Source: an uncultured Prevotellaceae bacterium
GTDB lineage: Bacteria > Bacteroidota > Bacteroidia > Bacteroidales > Muribaculaceae
Length of the DNA: 12,823 nt
Direction of reading: 5' to 3'
Assembly: GCA_905210415.1 (NCBI GenBank)
Contig: CAJLWM010000058.1
Location: 1 to 12,823 of the forward strand
Shown: piece by piece, positions 7,138 to 12,823 of the stretch
Numbering within the stretch: position 1 is the stretch's first letter
Layout of the letters: each line of letters starts with the position of its first letter
The notes under the pieces: model-generated
Told to the model about the DNA's origin: nothing
The model's input: only the letters and a program-made list of their open reading frames with translations
The model's database searches: none
Translations under genes and position numbers: made by a program

Positions 7138-10100
7138 GAGCATTACGCAAGATAGTATTTGTAAACAGCGCGCACATACGCTATGCAGAAGTGCGCTTGG
7201 ATGGCAATGTGCATTTCATCGGCACTCAAGGTGTGGGTAAAAGCACCTTGCTAAGGGCCATATTGTTCTTCTATAACGCCGACAAACTACACTTGGGTAT
7301 ACCTAAGGAGATGAAGTCGTTTGATGAGTTTTATCTGCCACATGCCAATTCATATATAGTGTATGAAGTGGAGCATGAGCACGGCCCATTTTGTGTGCTT
7401 GTATTCCGTTCGTCGGGGCGCGCCTGCTATCGCTTCATAAATGACGCGTATCGTAAGGAATGGCTCATTGATGCCAATGGTGAGGTGACGGCAGAGGTAA
7501 AGGTGATACGTAATCGCCTTGGCAATTGCTATATGAGTAAGATTATTGACCGCTATGAGCAGTTTCGCGACATCGTTTATGGCAACATAAAAGCCGTAGA
7601 TAAGGAGTTGTCGCGCTTCTGTCTTATGGAAACCAATCGATATCAGAACATTCCCCGAAGCATTCAGAATGTGTTTCTCAACTCACGCTTGGATGCAAAC
7701 TTCATAAAGGACATAATCATACGTTCGATGGATGAGGAAGAGGCTAATATAGATTTGGGTTATTTCCGTAGGCAGGTGTCTGATTTTGAGCAGGAGTATA
7801 AGGATATATCTTGTTGGTATAAAGGAGACAACCGCGTGCGCAAACAGGCAGATGCCGTGGTGGAAGCATATCGCAAACTGTTGTCGATGAAGCAACGGAT
7901 TGCCGAACTTTGCGGTGAACTGAATTATGCGGTGCGTGTTTCGAGAGAAAAACTGACTTTGGTGGAAAATCGAATTGTTTGGCTTGATGAGCAACAGAAT
8001 ACTCAAAAACGGTTGCTTAACGAAGCGCAGCAGAAATATGAAGCGGAAAAATCCAAACTTGACCAGGAAAAAGGTGTAATAAACGATAGCTTAAAGCGCT
8101 TGAAGGAGCGCAAAAACATTTATGCTGCAGAGCGTATAGAGGAGGTCCTGAAGCGATATGAAAAGGAGCAGGCCTTAAAGCAACAACTCGATGGCGAAAA
8201 GGAACGCCTTTTGGAACTGACAAAACACTATGATGATGTCACCAAGAAATATGCTTCTCTTCGCCAGAATATAGAGAATCAGTTGGATAGCTATAGACGG
8301 GAGCATGAAAATTTGATAGTGGGATATAGACAAGAAAATCAGAAGGCCAACGAGCGTTTGCATAAAAATTATACTGATAGATGCAAAGATGTTGATTCTG
8401 ATTTTGTCGAAAAATTAGAAAATGCAAACAATATCATCGACTCGCTTAAAACTGAGTTGAGTGAAATAGATAAAGAAATTTACAGGCTCCAATTTTTGCA
8501 GCCTTTCCGCGAAGAACTTGAGTCCTTGCGCAAGCAGTTGGATAAACTGGCGCTACGGGAAAAAGAATTAGGCGGGCTCGTTTCTACAACTGAGGAGAAA
8601 ATAAGCAAGTTGCAAACTGAATACGAAAAGCAAGAAGCCGAAATTTTGGTAGATTGTAAAAGTTGTCAGGACGAAAATAGGCGTTCCATTGAAGTAGAGT
8701 CGGCAAAGCTTGCCGAGATTGATGGCCTATTGGCTCGCACCAAAGGCTCTCTCTATGAATGGCTTGAGGAAAATAAAAAAGGTTGGGAACAGAATATTGG
8801 TAAAATAATCAACGAGGAAAGTGTGCTGTATAGAACAGGGTTGCATCCGCAAAACGACAGCGGTACGTCGCTTTTCGGTGTTAGACTCGACCTTGTAGAC
8901 TTGCCTGTTTCTGTGCGAAAACCTACCCAACTTAAGGAAGAAAAGGCTATCATAGAATCTGCTATTAAAAAGTTAGAAGATGAATATGGTGACCTGAATA
9001 AACAGCAAGTGAAGCGTCTTGAAGACTTGAAGCGTGGCTTCTCGCCAAAAATGAAGGAACTGAAAAATCAGAAGGCTGAATATGAAACCGAACTGAACAC
9101 TATTCCACAAAAGCGTAAAGAAATACAACTCAAGATTGATGACTTTGAGGCAAAGGCTAAGCAAGAAGTTGAGGCAAGAAAACAGGAACTTAACAATCGC
9201 TGTAGAGAAATTACTGATCGTAAAGGTAAAGCAATCGAGGCTTTGAAGAAAGTGGAATCTGAAAAGCAGAAGCGACTTGGTTCGGAGGAGAAACTATATC
9301 AGAAGGCTAAGGATGATGCTTTTAAACTTTATAAAGAGCAGGAAGACGCACTCCAAGGCGAGATAAAGCAGCAAGAGGATAAGACGAAAATAGAGTTGCT
9401 GCGTCTGCAAGAACTGGAAAATAATGAATTGCGCGGTCGAGGTGCCGACACTCGTATGGTGGAGGAATGCAAGACAAAGATAGGTTCAGTAGAAGAAGAA
9501 TTAAAGTATATTGAGTCTAAGAGACAGCTCGTGTATGACTATAAAAGAGATAAGTCGGAACTTTTTGACCGTGAACAAGAGTTCGCCGAGAAAAAGAGAA
9601 ATGTTTCTGATAAACTGCAATCTCTGAAAGATAAGTATAACCAACACCGACAGAAGTATAGTGAAAGGCTGAATATTCTGGCTAAGGAATTGTCTGAAAG
9701 ACAGAAAGAAAAGGAGCGCATTGACAAAGACTTGCAAGTTGCCGAAAACTTTATGCACGATGAAATCTTATGCCCTCCTATGCTGCCGGAGGCGCGCGAA
9801 CGTGAAACACTTAGCTCTCCGAGTGAAGTGGTGGATGATTTGAAGAGCATTATTGTGTCGCGTCAGAAACAGGTTGATAGGTTAAAGCAAAATGTGAATG
9901 TGTTTAAGGCTAATTTCTCGGCTAAGAATACATTTAACTTCCGTGTGGAATTGGCTTCCGATGAGGACTACCTTGATTTTGCGAACAATCTTGACGATTT
10001 TCTGATTAACAACAAGATAGAGGAATACCGCCGTCGCACGAGTGAGCGATATGTAGATATCTTGGGTCGTGTCTCGTCGGAGATGGGAGATCTCACTAAG

Positions 10101-10769
10101 CATGAGTCGGATGTTAGCAGAATCATAAAAGATATCAACGGTGACTTTCGTGAACGCAATTTTGTGGGCGTCATAAAGGTTATCGAACTTCGGTCAGTGC
10201 CGTCTTCCGACAAGATGGTGCAGCTGATGAAAAGCATAAAGGATTTCCGTGACGAAAATCAGTTTGCAATGGGTGAGGTAAATATCTTTTCGGCGTCTAA
10301 CCGTGATGAGATAAATCAGAAGGCGGTGGTGCATCTGCACGATTTTATGAAGTCGCTTAATGACAATCAGCAACGACAGTATCTTACTTTGTCCGACCTC
10401 TTTCAGTTGCAGTTTCGCATCGTGGAGAACGATAATGATACGGGATGGGCAGATAAACTGTCGCATGTGGGCAGTGAAGGAACCGACACATTGGTTAAGG
10501 CAATGATAAATATAATGCTCATCAATGTCTTTAAGGAGAAAGTGAGTCGTAAGTTCGGCGACTTCAGTATACATTGTATGATGGACGAAATAGGCAAGTT
10601 GCATCCGCAGAACGTGAAAGGCATTCTTGATTTTGCCAACGCGCGAAAAATCTGGCTTATTAATTCTTCGCCTACTACCTACAACGTGTCAAACTATCGG
10701 TACACTTATCTTTTGAGTAAGGATGGTAAATCGCAGACGGTGGTGCATCCACTAATAACACAAAAGTAG
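7134..10769 (+). CDS. jetC: SMC-like ATPase of a Wadjet/Mks system, JetC (MksB/MukB-like)
   Basis: A 1211-residue SMC-type ATPase, the motor of the complex. The N-terminal head has Walker A GTQGVGKST at 30-38. The C-terminal head has Walker B HCMMDE with Asp1151-Glu1152, and a MukB-like signature region GSEGTDTLVKAM at 1113-1124 in place of a standard LSGGQ. In between run two long coiled-coil arms, about 225-530 and 605-930, separated by a less helical segment at about 539-600 (beginning SLYEWLEENKKGWEQNIGK) that is a good hinge candidate near mid-protein. A CxxC (CKSC, 508-511) sits just before it. In JetABC/MukBEF-type complexes two such ATPases dimerise and extrude DNA loops. ATG at 7134 overlaps the jetB stop and begins the compact head strand RALRKIVFVNS; the frame opens further upstream at a TTG (7104), which would overlap jetB by 34 nt and is less likely. 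No Rad50/SbcC partner nuclease is present. Confidence 0.88.
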   Translation: MRALRKIVFVNSAHIRYAEVRLDGNVHFIGTQGVGKSTLLRAILFFYNADKLHLGIPKEMKSFDEFYLPHANSYIVYEVEHEHGPFCVLVFRSSGRACYRFINDAYRKEWLIDANGEVTAEVKVIRNRLGNCYMSKIIDRYEQFRDIVYGNIKAVDKELSRFCLMETNRYQNIPRSIQNVFLNSRLDANFIKDIIIRSMDEEEANIDLGYFRRQVSDFEQEYKDISCWYKGDNRVRKQADAVVEAYRKLLSMKQRIAELCGELNYAVRVSREKLTLVENRIVWLDEQQNTQKRLLNEAQQKYEAEKSKLDQEKGVINDSLKRLKERKNIYAAERIEEVLKRYEKEQALKQQLDGEKERLLELTKHYDDVTKKYASLRQNIENQLDSYRREHENLIVGYRQENQKANERLHKNYTDRCKDVDSDFVEKLENANNIIDSLKTELSEIDKEIYRLQFLQPFREELESLRKQLDKLALREKELGGLVSTTEEKISKLQTEYEKQEAEILVDCKSCQDENRRSIEVESAKLAEIDGLLARTKGSLYEWLEENKKGWEQNIGKIINEESVLYRTGLHPQNDSGTSLFGVRLDLVDLPVSVRKPTQLKEEKAIIESAIKKLEDEYGDLNKQQVKRLEDLKRGFSPKMKELKNQKAEYETELNTIPQKRKEIQLKIDDFEAKAKQEVEARKQELNNRCREITDRKGKAIEALKKVESEKQKRLGSEEKLYQKAKDDAFKLYKEQEDALQGEIKQQEDKTKIELLRLQELENNELRGRGADTRMVEECKTKIGSVEEELKYIESKRQLVYDYKRDKSELFDREQEFAEKKRNVSDKLQSLKDKYNQHRQKYSERLNILAKELSERQKEKERIDKDLQVAENFMHDEILCPPMLPEARERETLSSPSEVVDDLKSIIVSRQKQVDRLKQNVNVFKANFSAKNTFNFRVELASDEDYLDFANNLDDFLINNKIEEYRRRTSERYVDILGRVSSEMGDLTKHESDVSRIIKDINGDFRERNFVGVIKVIELRSVPSSDKMVQLMKSIKDFRDENQFAMGEVNIFSASNRDEINQKAVVHLHDFMKSLNDNQQRQYLTLSDLFQLQFRIVENDNDTGWADKLSHVGSEGTDTLVKAMINIMLINVFKEKVSRKFGDFSIHCMMDEIGKLHPQNVKGILDFANARKIWLINSSPTTYNVSNYRYTYLLSKDGKSQTVVHPLITQK

Positions 10770-10779
10770 ATAATGACAG

Positions 10780-11643
10780 ATGAAGATAACTAAAGCCCTT
10801 ATTGACAAACTTATTAGCCTTCGCTCAGGCGAATCTCTTCCTGCCAGTTCTCTCAGAGGTGACTGGGTGAAAGAGTTGCTTCGTGAGGGAGTGCTTATAA
10901 GCCGTTCGCATGGTGGCAGAAGTAGTATCATAGCCTCCTCTCCTCAGAGTTTAGAGCAAGGGTTGAGGTATATTGACGAGCGATTCGGGGATTTGGATAA
11001 GTTGAAGGAAACTCTTTTATTAGGTGCTACACGTTCAGAACAGGCTGCCGATACGGGCAATTCCAAACTGGTTACAACCCGTTCTTGCCCCGGGTTTCCT
11101 GTCAATTCATACGAACCGATTCGTTGCAACTTAAATGGCCGTGAGATAGAAATTGCGCCACCGGATGGGGCTTTTGCATTTATTGTAGATTGGCAGTCGT
11201 TTGATGTGCCTGAAGATGTGATTATCGTAAATGTTGAGAATATGGAGAACTTTCGTTTTATTCGTCAACAGAAAAACTTGTTCTTGACAATGTTACCTAA
11301 TAAACGCTTGCTTTTCGTGTCTCGTTATCCGCAATCAACCGATTTGCGGGCATGGTTGCAGACTATTCCGAATAAGTATGTGCACTTCGGTGATTTTGAT
11401 CTTGCAGGCATCAATATTTTTCTAACGGAGTATCAGAAATATCTGGGCGAGCGCTCTTCGTTTCTAATTCCTGGTGACATAGAATTGCGTCTGCAGAAAG
11501 GATCGTTAGAGCGATATAATGACCAATATCAGAGATTTCGAAGGCTCTCTACAGACATCCCGAGCCTACAGCGATTGATAGATATGATACATAAATATCA
11601 TCGCGGATATGATCAGGAGGGGTATATAGGCAACGTTGATTAA
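10780..11643 (+). CDS. jetD: Toprim nuclease of a Wadjet-type system, JetD-like
   Basis: A 287-residue protein with an N-terminal winged-helix-like part (about 1-85) and a Toprim domain (about 140-287). Candidate Toprim residues are Glu153 in VNVENMENF and the DxD pair Asp205/Asp207 in HFGDFDLAG; a C-terminal YHRGYDQEG (273-281) resembles the conserved tail of the JetD/MksG family. In Wadjet, JetD is related to the Topo VI A subunit and cuts the plasmid DNA that JetABC has extruded. It lies 10 bp after jetC, completing the order A-B-C-D. It is shorter than the roughly 380-400 residues I recall for many JetD proteins, mainly in the N-terminal part, yet all key Toprim residues remain. ATG at 10780 is used; an ATG at 10773 in another frame stops after six codons. 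No tail-on Topo VI-B partner is present, so a topoisomerase reading is unlikely. Confidence 0.82.
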   Translation: MKITKALIDKLISLRSGESLPASSLRGDWVKELLREGVLISRSHGGRSSIIASSPQSLEQGLRYIDERFGDLDKLKETLLLGATRSEQAADTGNSKLVTTRSCPGFPVNSYEPIRCNLNGREIEIAPPDGAFAFIVDWQSFDVPEDVIIVNVENMENFRFIRQQKNLFLTMLPNKRLLFVSRYPQSTDLRAWLQTIPNKYVHFGDFDLAGINIFLTEYQKYLGERSSFLIPGDIELRLQKGSLERYNDQYQRFRRLSTDIPSLQRLIDMIHKYHRGYDQEGYIGNVD

Positions 11644-11824
11644 AAGGAGTTGGAAGGATAGTTTATTCAGTTGTTAGAAATAGTGTTTGCGTTGCTGTCA
11701 TTTGCGATTAGCAAGATGATTTCATGAGTTGTGGTGCGTTTCAGACAGCGGGAAAAACGTTGCACAGAATGGGTAATGTGTGTAAAATGTGGGGAATGAA
11801 CAGGTTAGAGAAGAAGAAATAATG

Positions 11825-11846
11825 TTAAAAAATGTAATTTTTTTAA
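11825..11846 (+). terminator. Possible weak terminator of the jet operon
   Basis: An AT-only inverted repeat TTAAAAAA / TTTTTTAA with a 6 nt loop, 182 bp after the jetD stop, followed by another AT-rich stretch. Without G or C in the stem it is not a standard intrinsic terminator. No better candidate exists before the next promoter. Confidence 0.25.
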
Positions 11847-11918
11847 TTTAGTATTTTGGGGGCTGGCGGAAAATCGATTCTGAAAAATCGTGCCGAGAGG
11901 TGTGTGAGCAGTAATTAT

Positions 11919-11946
11919 TGCACATTTTAGGGCTAAAAATGCACAT
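11919..11946 (+). promoter_or_regulatory. Possible operator-like repeat upstream of the NlpC/P60 gene
   Basis: Two copies of TGCACAT (11919-11925 and 11940-11946), starting 21 bp apart (two helical turns), flank a short inverted repeat ATTTTAG / CTAAAAAT (11924-11940). The site is 57 bp upstream of the -7 element. The symmetry and spacing suit a regulator binding site, but chance occurrence in AT-rich DNA is possible. Confidence 0.25.
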
Positions 11947-12002
11947 AGTGGCGCAAATGTTATCAAACCTTTAACGCATTTTTCTCGCCCGCGGGTTTTT
12001 GC

Positions 12003-12010
12003 TAACTTTG
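12003..12010 (+). promoter_or_regulatory. -7 promoter element of the NlpC/P60 gene
   Basis: TAACTTTG matches the Bacteroidetes -7 consensus TAnnTTTG and lies 50 nt before the ATG. At the -33 position there is only a T-rich stretch (11979-11983) rather than TTTG. The leader (about 40 nt) is A-rich and has no Shine-Dalgarno sequence. Confidence 0.6.
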
Positions 12011-12060
12011 TAATACAACAAACGAGAAATCAAATCAAAATACTAAAAACGTAAACGTAG

Positions 12061-12618
12061 ATGATAAATAAGAGCAACATAATCCGAATGGTAATCGTGG
12101 CAGTGGTCATGATTGTTGCTGCATCGTCGGCATCAGCGCAAGAACTTGCAAGTCGCAAGCGAGGCACCGTGCTCGAACAGATGAAGCAATCGGAGCTCTA
12201 CAACACCAGCGAATATGATCAGATTCGCGAGTTGCTCGACTATGCATCGACGTTTAAGGGTACACGCTACCGCAGCGGTAGCTCGAGCCCAAAGGGTTTT
12301 GACTGCTCTGGTTTCACAAGTTTCGTGTTTAAGAAATTCGGTTATAATCTCAATCGCTCGTCGCGCTCACAGGTGAGCAACGGTACACCAGTGGCAAAGA
12401 ACGAGTTGAAGCCGGGCGACTTGGTGTTTTTCAACGGTCGCGCAGTGGGCAAGCGCGTTGGTCACGTGGGTATTGTCACTAACGTGAAGGAAAACGGCAA
12501 ATTTGAGTTTATCCACTCAAGCAATGGCAAGGGTGTGGTGGTAAGTTCGAGCGAAGAGCCCTACTACAAGCGCCGTTATGTGGGAGCTAACCGCATTATT
12601 GAAAACGAAAAGAAATAA
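12061..12618 (+). CDS. Secreted NlpC/P60 (C40) peptidoglycan endopeptidase
   Basis: A 185-residue exported cysteine peptidase. A Sec signal peptide (hydrophobic core about 7-21, ASA-Q cleavage after residue 26) is followed by a short linker and one NlpC/P60 domain (about 52-183). The catalytic triad is visible as Cys82 in FDCSGF, His135 in GHVGIV and His152 in FIHSS; the GTPV through KPGDLVFFNGR stretch before the histidines is typical of the fold. Such enzymes cut the peptide stems of peptidoglycan, usually between D-iso-Glu and the third residue, in the periplasm. There is no SH3b or LysM domain, so it is a minimal, single-domain form. It stands alone between its own promoter and terminator and seems unrelated in function to the preceding operon. 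Its base use resembles the housekeeping genes rather than jetABCD. Confidence 0.93.
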   Translation: MINKSNIIRMVIVAVVMIVAASSASAQELASRKRGTVLEQMKQSELYNTSEYDQIRELLDYASTFKGTRYRSGSSSPKGFDCSGFTSFVFKKFGYNLNRSSRSQVSNGTPVAKNELKPGDLVFFNGRAVGKRVGHVGIVTNVKENGKFEFIHSSNGKGVVVSSSEEPYYKRRYVGANRIIENEKK

Positions 12619-12650
12619 AATCTTTCTGCATACCTAAATTGAATCGATAT

Positions 12651-12682
12651 AAAGGGTTTACGCTGTGAGGCGTAGACCCTTT
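12651..12682 (+). terminator. Hairpin terminator after the NlpC/P60 gene
   Basis: A 13 bp stem (12651-12663 with 12670-12682) with one G-T wobble and a 6 nt loop TGTGAG, starting 32 bp after the stop codon. The left arm begins AAAGGG and the right arm ends CCCTTT, followed by the AT-rich TGATTATATTT. A-rich 5' and T-rich 3' flanks suit an intrinsic, possibly bidirectional terminator. Confidence 0.7.
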
Positions 12683-12688
12683 GATTAT

Positions 12689-12727
12689 ATTTAACCCAAA
12701 TCGGGCAATAGGACGTATATCTGAAAT
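12689..12727. repeat. Dispersed intergenic element, copy B
   Basis: Ungapped counterpart of 3429-3467 with the shared AACCC, AATCG and AGG-CGTATAT blocks. It follows the terminator of the NlpC/P60 gene directly. The remaining bases to the window end (12728-12823) show no gene; a short AATAG / CTATT hairpin at 12790-12803 is the only structure seen there. Confidence 0.45.
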
Positions 12728-12823
12728 TATTTCTACTGCTTGGAGTCTTTCGTTGTTTATAAGGCATCTTTTACTTGTTTTTAATTCGCAATAGCCTGCT
12801 ATTACTCATTAAAAAACAATCAA

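Larger units (their letters stand above)
11644..12060. other. 417 bp AT-rich spacer between jetD and the NlpC/P60 gene
   Basis: No credible gene is visible. It holds an AT-only palindrome (11825-11846) that might end the jet operon transcript, a pair of direct repeats TGCACAT flanking a short inverted repeat (11919-11946), and the promoter and leader of the following gene (12003-12060). The part nearest jetD (11644-11820) shows nothing I can assign. Confidence 0.7.

Noticed and set aside
7134..10769. JetC as a housekeeping chromosome condensin (MukB or SMC) or as SbcC/Rad50.
   Set aside because: A Toprim nuclease follows in the operon and no SbcD/Mre11 phosphoesterase or ScpA/ScpB is present; the base composition also marks the operon as accessory.
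10780..11643. The Toprim protein as topoisomerase VI subunit A or Spo11-like.
   Set aside because: No Topo VI-B GHKL ATPase gene is nearby, and the four-gene order with an SMC ATPase matches Wadjet much better.
12576..12767. Minus-strand 63-residue frame over the terminator region.
   Set aside because: It overlaps the end of the NlpC/P60 gene, its hairpin terminator and a dispersed repeat, and shows no domain.

Overview
The window looks like a chromosomal segment of a Bacteroidota bacterium, most likely order Bacteroidales (Muribaculaceae- or Prevotella-like; genus not resolvable by eye). The evidence is a lipoprotein LptC, a DivIC/FtsB-like gene next to trmD, several Bacteroidetes-type -7 promoter elements (TAnnTTTG), and the lack of Shine-Dalgarno sequences before most genes. 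Genes fall into two minus-strand housekeeping blocks on the left, a four-gene plus-strand defence operon in the middle and a secreted cell-wall hydrolase on the right.

Positions 125-3329 (minus) hold an outer-membrane beta-barrel protein, lptC (LPS export) and a CNNM/CBS/CorC-type membrane protein, probably one transcript from a promoter near 3360. Positions 3524-4990 (minus) hold trmD, a DivIC/FtsB-family division protein and a small four-helix membrane protein, probably transcribed from a promoter near 5020. Both blocks are ordinary core functions: envelope biogenesis, tRNA modification and septum formation.

Positions 5382-11643 (plus) hold four closely packed genes, visibly AT-richer than their neighbours, that I read as a Wadjet/MksBEFG-type SMC anti-plasmid system in the order jetA (kleisin), jetB (MukE-like), jetC (SMC ATPase with Walker A and B, long coiled coils and a mid-protein globular segment) and jetD (winged helix plus Toprim nuclease). 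Gaps are 4 bp, a 4-nt ATGA overlap and 10 bp. In characterised systems JetABC extrudes DNA loops and JetD cuts small circular DNA. The fit here rests on gene order and motifs. The subtype is not settled, and JetA and JetB are assigned largely by position. This is the most notable content of the window.

Upstream of the operon (4991-5381) are two tandem 63-65 bp hairpin repeats and a trace of a third, overlapping the predicted trmD promoter; they may mark the junction of the accessory island. Downstream, 11644-12060 is a 417 bp AT-rich non-coding stretch carrying the promoter of an NlpC/P60 peptidase gene (12061-12618), which ends in a clear hairpin terminator. A short element with an AACCC...GTATAT core appears both at 3429-3467 and at 12689-12727 and looks like a dispersed repeat.
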